DNA from: Notospermus geniculatus
Lineage: Eukaryota; Nemertea; Pilidiophora; Heteronemertea; Lineidae
Assembly: GCA_002633025.1 (NCBI GenBank)
Contig: NMRB01000937.1
Location: 122,183 to 186,182 of the forward strand
Length of the DNA stretch: 64,000 bases
Direction of reading: 5' to 3'
Below, piece by piece: positions 8,475 to 18,812 of the stretch. Each line of letters opens with the position of its first letter. The stretch's first letter is position 1. The notes under the pieces were generated by a model, which saw only the letters and a list, made by a program, of their open reading frames with translations, was not told the origin of the DNA and made no database searches. A program made the translations under genes and the position numbers.

Positions 8475-11400
8475 CTACCAGTGTTTCTATATGTCAGTGT
8501 TTCCCCTTATTGTTTCAAGTCGCAGCTTTTCCCTTCGGACAATAGCAGGGAAACACTCACAGATGGGGAACATTCAAAAGCATTACACCGGTCTACATTA
8601 ATGTGTGCAGGGTGTCCCCTACGTTTTTTCCTATCCCATGTAATCTGCAAATCCTGTTATTGTGACTTGAACTACTACTAGTATATGGATCCTAAGGTAA
8701 TCAGTGGTGCTAAGCGCTCGCTACCGACGTCTAAGGAAGGTGTGACAGGGATCAAAGTCCCCATGGAATCAAAGTCCGGTCTTATTGTTCAGCGAGGGAT
8801 TAGAATATATGGCTATAGAGACCATGGCCATTCGATTATAATCTTACAATAGTGAGGTTCCGCAACGTCTCCGAATTCCGAATTACGAATATCTTTGATT
8901 ATGACGTCATCATTTTGACGTATGACGTTGCATCACATTCGTGACGTCGTGCAAATTCGTTGCATCTTGACGAGGATGGCCGCAAATCTTCGTAGGTGGT
9001 TTACGAATTCCGAATTGATAATTTTCATTTACAAGAAATGTTTTCTTGGGCTTTTCTGAGCATAGAGGTGACAATTGGATATACCTGGCACACTTTAGCG
9101 ATGGAATAAATGCTTAAAGTGTCAGTGTAAGATAATGGCGTGGTGTTAAATAGAGGTTGTCGCATCGTTCACAAGGCCAAAAGTCGGACCACCACAGATT
9201 TTCGACGAAGAATCGACGTCATGACGTAACGTCACGCAGGCCTGAAATCGTTTCGGGATTCGGAATTCGGAGCTTTGCGGAACCTCCCTAATAGCGAGCT
9301 ATTGTTTGGCGGACTTGCATTCCTAGGACGTTGATGCCTGTCACATCTGTATCGATGCACTACTGCAGCACCTGCCCCCCCCCCNCCCCCCCCCCCCCCC
9401 ACACACACTTATAACACTTATCCATGTTTCTCCGGGTGTTGTTGGCGTAGCTCGATCGGTCGGGACAGGTTCCCCATACCAACCCGCCAAGTAAATAGAG
9501 AAGTTTCGAGAGAGAGCAAAAACGTACAAGAAGACGAACATGTCATGGCAAAACATATTCGAGTTCATCTGCGCCTTCGTTCTCCTTTTACGCGACCAAA
9601 TACATTTTGACGTTGTCCTCAATCCGTTCGGGTCGGAATTGACGAGATTTCACTCTTGCTGACACAACCATACGTCTTTCCGAAGAAAAAGCTTGTTCAT
9701 TCTGAAAGCTATGGGCATTACCAAGTATTTTGAGCCAGAATCTAACTTGTATCACTAAAATAGGACCTTTCGGAGCCATGGTCGGCGCCATTTGGAATGT
9801 GGAGGATTTTGTCTCCGGAGACAGAAATCTCCAGTTGTCTAAAACCCGCGCATAGGGAGACGATAGGGAAGTGATGTGCCCCGACAGCCATGGTTGATTG
9901 GTCAGTCGAAGAAACTCACCTTTCATATCGGTCGCAGAACCCAATCTCGCTGAGACAAGTGGAGACGACTATCAAACATGTTTGATTTTTGGAAACAGTC
10001 TTCTGCGACTGTTTCCACTTGTCGCCGTACTCCGGGGCTTGTGGTGGTTTCTGTCTCCAGCACCTAGCACACACTGGGATAAATGGAAATATCTGTCTCC
10101 GAGACAAAAATCTTCACTTGTCGCGGCGTGTACAACAGGCTTTTGAAGACCATTCATCAGTGCTGCCATCTAGAGTAGGCTCCGACCGCAACACCCAGAA
10201 AGACTTGCGTCTGACGCGCTACCCAAGAAGATTTTGGATGAGGGTTCGCATGCCACTGTGATATTATTTCAATCTCCACATCTACCTTGATCTAAAAACA
10301 TGGACGATGACGGGGAAAAGAACCTTCATAAAGAATGCGTTGAGAGCGGTCGATAGTCTCGCGCAGGCAGCCGTTTTGTCCGCAGTGGGGTGCTCCACTT
10401 TGTTGCGATTCCTCCGGATTCGCAACAGCGGCTGAGTGACCGCCAATCTCCTACGCAGAGGTCAGACGGTTTCACATCATGAGAACATCAGGGGTTCTTG
10501 GTGCTCGCTCCCTTCGTCACCGCAAGGGAGCGAGCACTAAGAACCCGTGATGTTCTCAGGATGCGGTTTCACCTGACGTAACTGGAGCATCATAAAATGC
10601 GGAACGACGCGCCACTGCGGAGGAGTTTGGGTGACCGCATGTGATCCCGAGCCTTACCCTGCGTGTGTTTCCCCTCGATAATTCTGAATGTGAAAAACAT
10701 GTATATTTTCAGCCCGGCGATGATGACGAAGAGGAGGAAAATGACAGTACAAGCCCTGCGTGTGGTACAGAGTCGTGGGGCCGACATCGGGAATCGAACG
10801 ACGATAAGTCTGTCGACCGTCATGGCGGCGAGGTAGAGGCCGGAAAGACTTCCTGAGGTGTAGGACAAATACCACATCCCCCTGAAAGAAACTGACGGAT
10901 GATTCAGAGTAGGCCTACTGAGTAGATACTGCGATGGTAAGCGCGCACACCGAAACCTGATTTTGGTGCGTTCTGCGGTGCGGTTCCCGCAATCCACGTA
11001 GAAATCGGGCGAGCGGGCGGGAGAAGCCACATGCCGCACGATTTCTTTGTGGATGCTTCACTCTTCATCCGCCGCAAAACGCACCGGAATCCGGTGGTGT
11101 GCGCCTTTTTCATTCGTTTGAGTGCAGAAAGCTGTACCCGCGTCGAAGGACCGCAGACAACCCTTTCGTCATTATCTTGGCGTGGCGTCAGGATTATCTT
11201 GGCGTTAATCTCGTTCAGTAGAATGAACACCGAGATAAAGTTAACGCCATGAGGCGTGCAGTACACTCTTTCGTTTGGCGTTGATGACGATCGCACGATC
11301 TTGTTCCCTTCCCACCCCATTTTGCTGAAACTAAACAACTTTCTTTAAAGGTCTGTTTCCACTACATTACAACGGTTTCCGCAGCGGTTTGCGGCGCCGG

Positions 11401-11944
11401 AGCGGTTTTCACAGGCATTGGGATAATTAACACGCCATGTATTGTTTAACCATCAAAGGATTATCCAAAACCCTGTGAAAACCGGCGCCGCAAACCCGGG
11501 CGCAAACCGCAGCGGAATCCCTTGTGGTGGAAACACTAGGCCTTTTACTCTGGATTTTTATCTGGGAAACCAAATTCATATATGGGTGGGGAGAACGCGG
11601 TAAGCATTTACTCACTGCATTGCCAACTCCGAGGGTTGCTCAGACGTCCAGTAAATCCACGTCAACGCCCAGACATGCGCAATGGTGACGTTCGAATCCA
11701 CCACAGCCAAGGCCGTCATATAGTTACAAGTTGAAATCCGCCGGTTGTCCTTCTGCATGGTGATGATAATGGACATGACGTTACCGAACAGGGCAAGAAT
11801 CCCCACGATCAGGTAGATGTAATGCGTGAAGACGTAGTAGACGATTCGTAAAGCCAGGACCGCGGGGTCCACCGGAGTGGCCGCCGTCCCCGCTGATAAA
11901 AATGTTGTAGGATCGTCAGAAACGGTGTCTAATTCACCTGCCAT
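3823..11944 (-). CDS. predicted three-exon gene: 7TM receptor joined in frame to an 11-finger C2H2 protein
   Basis: Joining 11944-11616, 10881-10658 and 8474-3823 gives 5,205 bases, exactly 1,735 codons with the stop. Junction phases agree at both introns (CA+G and G+AT). Residues 1-365 are a class A (rhodopsin-like) GPCR: TM1 about 42-63 with GN at 54-55, TM2 with D83, TM3 ending in DRL at 133-135, TM5 about 229-258, TM6 about 288-313 with P302, TM7 with NFYLY at 348-352 in place of NPxxY. From about residue 389 it is a nuclear, transcription-factor-like zinc-finger protein. The conserved TM3/ECL2 cysteine pair is absent from both places. Residue 365 is undetermined (N at 7935). If that base is missing or doubled, the receptor ends at once, and the zinc-finger part would be a separate gene starting at 7863. 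Receptor confidence is high, zinc-finger confidence is very high, fusion confidence is moderate to low. Confidence 0.5.
8850..9290. mobile_element. TA-flanked MITE, TAGGGAGGTTCCGCAA family
   Basis: The left end TAGTGAGGTTCCGCAACGTC matches the reverse complement of the right end (TAGGGAGGTTCCGCAAAGC), followed on both sides by CTCCGAATTCCGAAT. Both ends abut TA. It lies in intron 2 of the receptor gene. Related ends are at 12,961, 41,147 and 54,199. TA target and these ends suggest the Tc1/mariner supergroup; no transposase is present. Confidence 0.75.
9375..9408. repeat. poly-C tract running into (AC)n
   Basis: A run of about 25 C with an undetermined base at 9385, then ACACACAC. It is intronic. 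The N probably reflects homopolymer sequencing difficulty. Confidence 0.9.
10480..10558. repeat. 79-bp hairpin
   Basis: The arms TGAGAACATCA...GTGCTCGCTCCCTT and AAGGGAGCGAGCAC...TGATGTTCTCA are nearly perfect reverse complements around the loop CGTCACCGC. It lies in intron 2, about 100 bases beyond the exon 2 donor. Probably a MITE remnant; no target duplication is visible. Confidence 0.8.
10658..10881 (-). CDS. GPCR exon 2 (TM3, TM4)
   Basis: A strong acceptor (TTTCTTTCAG) precedes it and the donor G|GTAAGG follows. Encodes TM3 (YLSYTSGSLSGLYLAAMTV), the DRLIVVRFP box (a DRY variant), a basic second loop with TTRRA, and TM4 (CTVIFLLFVIIAGLKIYMFF). The DR(L/Y)xxVRFP box is common in invertebrate peptide receptors. 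No Cys occurs at the 3.25 position (a Met falls there), so the usual disulfide to the second extracellular loop cannot form. The exon ends in phase 1. Confidence 0.85.
11346..11546. mobile_element. MITE with GTTTCCACT termini (copy 2)
   Basis: Same family as 3,546-3,733 and in the opposite orientation. Ends GGTCTGTTTCCACTAC and GTGGTGGAAACACTAGGCC; interior with CGGTTTTCACAGG and CCTGTGAAAACCGG. It lies in intron 1, about 70 bases from the exon 1 donor. Confidence 0.75.
11616..11944 (-). CDS. GPCR exon 1 (N-terminus, TM1, TM2)
   Basis: Starts at an ATG in good context (AAGGATGG) and ends at the donor CA|GTGAGT. It encodes a 30-residue Ser/Thr/Asp-rich extracellular N-terminus with no N-glycosylation motif. 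TM1 follows (LIVGILALFGNVMSIIITM, with the class A Asn), then a short basic loop and TM2 (NYMTALAVVDSNVTIAHVW, with the conserved Asp in LAVVD). The exon ends in phase 2, which matches the acceptor of exon 2. The start was chosen because it is the first ATG of the open frame and gives a normal N-terminal length for a peptide-type receptor. Confidence 0.85.
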
Positions 11945-12960
11945 CCTTTCTGGGCGGTTTCGAACGGATTCGAAGTCAATATCATCTGTCTAACGGATGC
12001 AGGTTGTTATAAAGCTAAAAAGTGTAAGAGGAGACACCGTCGTTATTACATATTGCAGTGAGAAATACGAGACTAATAGGACTAGAAGACAATGACTTCA
12101 CTAACCAACGGTTATTAACATATGAATATGAATATTATACATATTATTGTTATCTGACGCTGCGAATGGACTTTCCTTCCATGCATTCAGAAAACTGGGT
12201 TCGCCTTTCCGAAAAAAATTGTATGTTTCGTAAGTATCAAGTTTCGCATCAAACTCGGTCCGCGTTTCCTGTTTTTTGCAACGTTACAATATAAACTGAA
12301 AAGAGAGATCAATTTAAATGATACAAGTCATATAACCAGTATCAAATGACTTTTCTAATTCAAGTCATGTAGTTTTTACAGGGTGCTCCGGAAATATCCT
12401 CGCACTGAAAGTGAGCCGAAAATGTCACCCAAATCAGGAGGCACAAAAGGGTGTAACTAGGCATAGTAATCTGTTGACGTGCTTGTAAGATGTAGCGAAA
12501 TTTGTACTTATGACCATGCAGGTTGTGGCCAAAGCCGATCGCTGATCAAATACATGTAGTTCTTTGGGGCTGCCGTACTCAGTGTGAGACATCTTTTGCC
12601 GCGTCTTGCCCATCATCGAAATTGTATGTTAGTTTATCCTCCTTCTCTTAGATGGCGCCAGTGTCCAACTGTTGGAGGAATGCGTTGAGGATTGAGAAAG
12701 GGAGCCTTTGATGACATTTCAATGGCTTATCATCTCAATGTTAGACTATCCACTGATGACTTTTCGATCGAAAGTTATCGTTAATATTAGCAGAGCCTGA
12801 ACCATGTGAACCCTTTCAGACTAAACGCACGGCAATGGAATTGCAAGGCGCGCACCAATTGAAGAATGGTGTAAGGCGTTTCGCACAGATGGCGTCCCGG
12901 GCCGTCGTGTCGTCCGTGTACCGTTTTCGTGTTCCCCACATCCCCCGTGTTTCCGCACAG
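11945..12960. other. upstream region of the receptor gene, no further gene seen
   Basis: Should hold the 5'UTR and promoter of the minus-strand receptor. I see no convincing TATA box or CpG-rich core. Short open frames here are unremarkable. Confidence 0.4.
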
Positions 12961-13082
12961 TAGGGAGGTTTCGCAAGCGCCCGGTTAGGCCCTACGACGA
13001 CGTTTATCTATTGTTTGGGTATACCCACACAATAGATAAACGTCGTCGTAGGGCCTAACCGGGCGCTTGCGAAACCTCCCTA
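12961..13082. mobile_element. 122-bp near-perfect palindrome, TA-flanked
   Basis: Two 61-base arms fold on each other with one mismatch and essentially no loop; the centre is TGGGTATACCCA. The ends TAGGGAGGTTTCGCAAGCG mark it as a member of the same terminal-repeat group as 8,850-9,290. Flanking TA fits a mariner-type target. Confidence 0.85.
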
Positions 13083-13145
13083 ATATCGAGGTAAAGGGAC
13101 ATGACTTTAATAGGGGAACGCAGGGAAATCTGCCACTCTCGTTCA

Positions 13146-13579
13146 CAGTGTTCTACATACAATGAGGGAAAACACTGGGAAACTGGAACACTGTGGCACT
13201 TTACACCGGTGTAACGTTTTTCAGTGTGGCCCGTGTGCCAGTGTGATATTACAATAATTATAGTTTGACGGAATAAGCCGCGACTTGCCAATGAACGGCA
13301 TACAGCCAGAGAAACAGTGATTCTGTTTCCCAGTGTCTTCCAAACAATGGGAGTCGCACAGAAAAATTGCCACACTGAAAAACATTATACATGTACATCT
13401 GTTTTTTCCTGGCGTACCAAGGTTCGACTTCACACAGGTGTAACATAGGTGAGTGTTTCTGTAGCTCAGTGTTCCCCAACAATAGACGCGGCCTAGAATG
13501 GTTATTGTTGGGTTAGTTGCCGCTTAATCCGTCAGGAGGGAAACAATAAGAAAAACACAGAAATACGGGGAACACTGAT
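13146..13579. repeat. cluster of CAGTGTT / AACACTG motifs
   Basis: Degenerate blocks start with CAGTGTTC or CAGTGTCTT, pass through (A)CAATG or CAATAG, and end in AACACTG or ACACTG, on both strands. Similar text lies at 8,480-8,620, directly against the proposed acceptor of exon 3. Looks like an old, internally repeated transposon with CAGTG termini (hAT-like ends); no target duplication was found. Confidence 0.45.
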
Positions 13580-13801
13580 CGACGTTACATCTGATTTTCG
13601 CAACCAAATCAGTATGAATGTGCTCTAGTTGTCGTATAATCAACACAAATCAACTCTGAACACCATTCATCCACCATTTCGTTGTATTATCACGTGGTTT
13701 CGGTGATCAGAGATGAATTCTCCGTCACCGCCAACTTCCGTCAGCAGACGACATGCCGCGTGCCCGAAGATGAAGAGCGATGCGACCAAATTGCGTGAGA
13801 G

Positions 13802-13900
13802 CATCCTCCCACAGCAGGGGTTTTTACCTCGCTCCTCTTCATCCGCTCTGTGTGGAGTGTATGAAGAGGAACGAGACCAAAGCCCTGCTGTGGGAGGATG
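13802..13900. mobile_element. 99-bp hAT-like MITE with exact 8-bp target duplication
   Basis: The ends CATCCTCCCACAGCAGGG and CCCTGCTGTGGGAGGATG are perfect inverted repeats. CGTGAGAG lies immediately on both sides (13794-13801 and 13901-13908). Other copies at 39,820 and 52,921 have a different 8-bp duplication. Eight-base duplications are the hallmark of hAT elements. Confidence 0.9.
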
Positions 13901-14207
13901 CGTGAGAGTGTCTAAAATTGACATCGGACGGAGTGGATTTCCGTGTTCAAGGAGCAAGAAGACACGCTCCTGTCATGTTTTGTTTATGCTGCCAGTTTAT
14001 TGGATGATATTACGGTTTTGATGCATGACCATGGCGATGGTTTATTGATATGGTCGTGCCAGGGACGTGGTTCGGTTGGTTCGCTCTCAGATGAGTTGTC
14101 ATCTTGGTTGACTCATTGTAATTGTGTGAATCTGATGGCAATATCTTTGTTTTCTTGGAATGAAGGGTAGCCCTCTGACACGGAGGTTGTGTTATCCTAA
14201 GGTCAAA

Positions 14208-14689
14208 CCTTTTTTATTGGTTGGTGCACGGACCCGCCGCTGGGGAAAACAGAAGAAATAGGACTAAAATAAAAACACATTTTTTTCGATTTCTCTGTGT
14301 CCGCCGCTAACAAATCTTGCAAAAATTGAAAAAAGATTAAGTTTTATTTAATTTATTTTTTCCCGCCCTCCGCTCCAATTCTCTTTTTGCAGTTAGAATT
14401 TTTTTCACAGGAACTATTTGTGGCGTCCGCATCTTTGCATGTCTTGTGCGGGCAATGATCTTTGCAGGCTGGATGAGGAGGTTCATTTGCATACAACAAT
14501 CATAATAAAGAGAACTACGTGACGTCACCAATCATACAAGAGGCTGGAAAACTTTATTTTCATATAAATATTTATTTTTTATTATCCTCCTCCCTGAAAT
14601 TGAAGTCACAAATTTTTGAGAACTTTGAACACAAAAATAAATTTTTATTTGTTTCCAACCTCCTCTCCGCGAACCAACAATAAAAAAGT
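14208..14689. repeat. candidate inverted-terminal-repeat element
   Basis: The left ACCTTTTTTATTGGTTGG and the right end read in reverse (ACTTTTTTATTGTTGGTTCG) match over about 20 bases. The interior is A+T-rich. No target duplication seen. Confidence 0.4.
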
Positions 14690-14699
14690 CCGGTCTGAT

Positions 14700-16520
14700 C
14701 GAAACAGTTGGACTGAGGTAGGGACCGGTCTAGGGCGTCGACCACGCGCGGGCGGATCTTAGCGTGTTTCTGATGACTCTCGCTTCAGCTCTCAGATTTG
14801 GTTCATTGAATTAAATGACAAACGGCTCCATTGCCACCCGCATATCGTAAAACCAGACTGCAAATGTATCATGGCTGATAGGAACGGATCCCGGCTAACG
14901 GGCTGATGCCCGATTTTATATTCAACTCATCCTTCTTGATGGCCGGAACCAGGGCTCAGCGGTCTTCAACTCGGCATGTTGAGGCGGTAAAACAACAGTC
15001 GGATCTGCTCATTTTGTTGCGTTTATCATTCCGAACCAGTTTACCGATGATGCTCTTGGACAATTCTCATCAGTCGCAACCTCCACGCATCGGGTACATC
15101 CGGGACTTACGTGTGTGACGTCCTGACGTCTGCTTGGAGAGTTGCAACCTCGTCCCGACATGTACTATTCAAGAATACCACTTCCTTCTCTATAGTGCAC
15201 TTCTTGACAATGTGGCGAGATTGGATGTACCATCTCATTCAGTCTCCGCGCACATCCTCGGATGACAGCAAGAAGTTGATTCATGACGTTAGCAGCGCGT
15301 TCCAGGCGATTTAACCGAGAATAAAACCCAGCAGATTGAGGCAAAATTGGAACGATTCGCCGTAAAGTGCCGAACCAGAGACATAAATTAGTGAAAATTG
15401 GCGTTGATTGAATTTTACGGACCGATGCCCCCGTCGACGTGATTCTTCTTCTTATCAATAAAGCGATACTTAAGGAGCAGACGATCACCAGTGATTCATC
15501 GACAACATGATAAAGTGTCGTCTGGTGAATTACAGAATGCAAGGATGAAACGAAAATCTCAAGTCCGATTCACCATAAACTGACAAGGGAGCATATGCAC
15601 GTTTTGTATGAAATGTACTGAATTTTACGATCACGTTAGAGTGAAAACCGCGGTTCTACGAGCGTGAGTTACGACCGGTCGCCGGGCCAGTTATTGGCCA
15701 GAAGAAAGGTCATTATCATGTGTGTCTTATCCATGGAGGGATGATAATCCTTGTACGGGATAATGAGGACGAGAGACTGCACTGGGATGATCCCCGGAAC
15801 GCACGGAATGTACCAGCTCATAAATTCTCCGACACTGAGATGAAGAGATGTCTCCGGCGTTAAGAACCACGCTTGGGCGACAATGCGTGGATACACCGCC
15901 CGCTTGTCATCCACTCTTATCCTGTCGCATCCAACTAAACACGTGACATTTCATCATACTAGAGAGGCTAGGCCCGAAAAATGACCTTATCGTTCATTCT
16001 GTGACGAAAACATCAAATATGGCACAGTTTAGATCAAAACATTTCATTTTTGGACGGAACCCCAAAGTAATTGGCCCTGATGGCAGCCATCTTGGATTCC
16101 AATATGGCCGCCATCTTGGAACCTTTCCCATCACCCGCAGGTTAACGTTAGCAGGGGTGAAGTAGGAAAGGGCGAAATGAGAATAAACCCACTGTACACG
16201 AGCATTGCTATGGAAAAAAATTAAATTGAATAAAGCAAAGTCATTTTGGGGTTAAAAAGAGCGAAAAACATTAATTTCCGACGAATATTCCGCGTCGAGA
16301 CATCAACATGCCTAATCGTGATCGCAGCATCGACGAACCGCTCGATCGGCACGGAAGCCACGTCGTTCGGCAGTCGTGCGGTTTCGGAAGAGTTGTTTAA
16401 AATATACGCAAAATTGCTACGAGTATTAATATAAAGATATATAGATAAACCGCCGACGCACAACCAGCGCAAACCGTCCAAGTTGTGAAGGCCTTGAAGT
16501 TCAATTTAGAAAGCGCCCTG
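14700..16520. other. no assignable gene; two paired CCATCTTGG sites
   Basis: Open stretches near 15,165-15,542 and 15,669-15,914 (minus) look moderately protein-like but match nothing I recognise, and the second overlaps an equally plausible plus-strand frame. At 16,081-16,120 two CCATCTTGG words, one inside the full GCCGCCATCTTGG, match the YY1-type consensus. No gene start can be tied to them. Confidence 0.35.
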
Positions 16521-16526
16521 TCCAAT

Positions 16527-16857
16527 AGGAGCTGTCCGCGAGTTGACCACTAGGTGTCACGACGGCCCAATAGGAGCAGTCAGCCGCGCATATTGCCAAC
16601 AGATGGCAGCAAAGTCTTAGCGGACCAATGTACAGGAAAATCTACGTGATTGCTGCTCGATCGATAATGACTGGGTCCGCCAGATGCATTGAATTGGGCC
16701 GTAGTGACACCTAGTGGTCAACTCGCTGACAGCTCCTATTCAATGCATCTAGCGGACCCAGTTATTATCGATCGAGCAGCAATCACGTAGATTTTCCTGT
16801 ACATGGTCCGCTAAGACTTTGCTGCCATCTGTTGGCAATGTGCGGCTGACTGCTCCT
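16527..16857. mobile_element. AGGAGC-terminus MITE carrying an inverted copy of itself
   Basis: The outer element runs from AGGAGCTGTC to GACTGCTCCT. Inside it, 16572-16737 is a complete copy in the opposite orientation, flanked by AT on both sides. Removing that copy and one AT restores CCCAATTCAATGC, the sequence seen in the uninterrupted relative at 41,339. The outer element is also flanked by AT. A 2-bp AT target is known from ISL2EU-type elements; the family assignment is my inference. Confidence 0.8.
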
Positions 16858-17234
16858 ATTATAACATTCAACCATACGTCACTAGCAGCAGACAGTCCAT
16901 TGAACCCGGGGGACGGAGAAAGCGACGCCCCCTCCATCATTCATTGATTACCAGTTTATCTTGTCAGCAGACGATACTGCAAATTAAGCAACATGATAGC
17001 GAGTGACTCCAAGCGATTGTAACTTCGTCAACAAAATCCATCAGGGCAATTGGCGCGATTAGAGAGGGGCATCTGTCCTCATCAATCCCATATTGCTGTC
17101 AATAAAAGTGGTGTTAAGATGACATNATACGGAAGATGGGGTGGGAGGAGGGTGGCCGGTGTAACATCGATCAGTCTTCCCTGTGCCTGCCTGACCATTG
17201 TAATACGGCAACTTTGTAACCAGATTTCTCATTC

Positions 17235-17640
17235 GGAACTTCCGAAGGCAACTGCTCGGCAATTTCCGTACGGTCGCATTTCCCCTCGGACACAATTCCA
17301 AGGCAGCCATCTTGAATGCGCAACGATTGCTGCCCGTTTGTGAGAGTTCAAATGCGGTTCGCCTCATCACACCCTGCGCAGGAACGAAATAGGTCATACA
17401 AAACGTTGCGTTATTGACCAATAATTGGCAGATTGGATGAGATTCCGGTAAGTTTATAACTAACATGCCTCAAGTTATCCAGCAAATAAGGTTGAACACC
17501 TTAACAGGCCAAAATTCGGCCAAAATAGTCCCACGGTCGGTCACGTGGGTTTGTTGATAAACAATATGGCTGCCTTGGACTTGTGTCCGAGGTGAAATGC
17601 GCCGTCCAGTGGCAGATAAGCAGTTCGCCTCAGGTCGTTC
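17235..17640. repeat. imperfect inverted repeat with about 80-base arms
   Basis: The arms 17235-17314 and 17562-17640 share CTCGGACACAA(T/G)TCCAAGGCAGCCAT and flanking blocks in inverse order, with about 25 percent divergence by eye. The ~250-base centre is unique. An old foldback element or MITE. Confidence 0.65.
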
Positions 17641-18176
17641 CGAATGCAGATTTCTTTCTATCGCCATCAAACCCCATGAGCAGACGACACGGATTATCCA
17701 GGCCGTGATTCGCAACCCCCGATTCGGATTTATCAATGGGCGCGTTAAAACAACTGGTTTCCGGTTTGTCTCGTATTGGAACTGATTGAAATATCATCAG
17801 GCCAAGATCTGAATCCGATGGTATGTCCCACCATTTACCGAAGAGGATCAGTTAGACCTAAAAAGCCATAGATTAGAATTCATGCCGCCCCATTTTATCT
17901 TTGCTGCGGGACAGTCGTCACGCAGACGTCACATTCCTAATGGATGATACTGACATCCTGTCATTTAATGCGGATTATGCGCATGTAAGTGATAGCAATA
18001 AATTAGCAATGTGAATCGGCGTATGATTTAAGTGATTATTTTGTTTCAATATTATCCAGCATGTCCCATGTCCCGTTTTCTGTCCTCAGTGTCCGGGCAT
18101 GTCCCCGGATCAAGTTGCTTCCCGCTGCGTTTGGTAATCGGGACCGATGCCGGACAGACAGACACCAGAAAAAATC

Positions 18177-18786
18177 CGCTCGGTTCCCCGCCGCTAAGGA
18201 TAAGTCTTCATTGACATCACCGTTTTAAGTGGTTTTGGGTTTTAGCCAGCACCGGACTTAATTGACCCATCTGGACTTGTCTCGGACAGGACCGTTTATA
18301 TCGGAACATCAGTGTCGGCCAACTTGACACTCGATAGTCATAGGCCTACTTATCCAATCAGAATCCACGATTGTCCCCAGGGATTTAGCTCGTGATTCGT
18401 GACGTAATCCAGAGGGTGCTTTCATGGGTTCGAACCCGCTTTGCGACATTAGGGCGGCTTTCCGGGAGCATTTCCGCGCACACGCTCGGTTCCCCGCCGC
18501 TAAGGATAAGTCTTCATTGACATCACCGTTTTAAGTGGTTTGGGGTTTTAGCCAACACCGGACTTAATTGACCCATCTGGACTTGTCTCGGACAGGACCG
18601 TTTATATCGGAACATCAGTGTCGGCCAACTTGACACTCGATAGTGTAGGCCTACTTAGCCAATCAGAATCCACGATTGTCACCAGGGATTTAGCTCGTGA
18701 TTCGTGACGTAATCCAGAGGGTGCTTTCATGGGTTCGAACCCGCTTTGCGACATTAGGGCGGCTTTCCGGGAGCATTTCCGCGCAC
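18177..18786. repeat. tandem duplication, two units of about 306 bp
   Basis: 18177-18482 and 18483-18786 align end to end with a few differences (for example GTTTTGGG versus GTTTGGGG, CATAGG versus GTAGG). Each unit ends with GGGTTCGAACCC and the left arm of the hairpin completed only after unit 2. The GGGTTCGAACCC box and upstream TTAGCTCGTG resemble pol III boxes. Confidence 0.9.
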
Positions 18787-18812
18787 GGAAACGCTCCAAT
18801 GGAAAGCCGCCC
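18757..18812. repeat. 56-bp strong hairpin
   Basis: GGGCGGCTTTCC pairs perfectly with GGAAAGCCGCCC, and inside these GGAGC-TTTCCG pairs with CGGAAA-GCTCC. The left arm alone is also present at the end of the first 306-bp unit (about 18,451-18,480), so the duplication breakpoint fell inside the hairpin. Confidence 0.85.

Noticed and set aside
15165-15914. Protein-like minus-strand open stretches between 15.1 and 15.9 kb
   Set aside because: No recognisable motif, no start or splice logic, and an equally plausible opposite-strand frame at 15.67-15.86 kb. I could not tell coding from chance.
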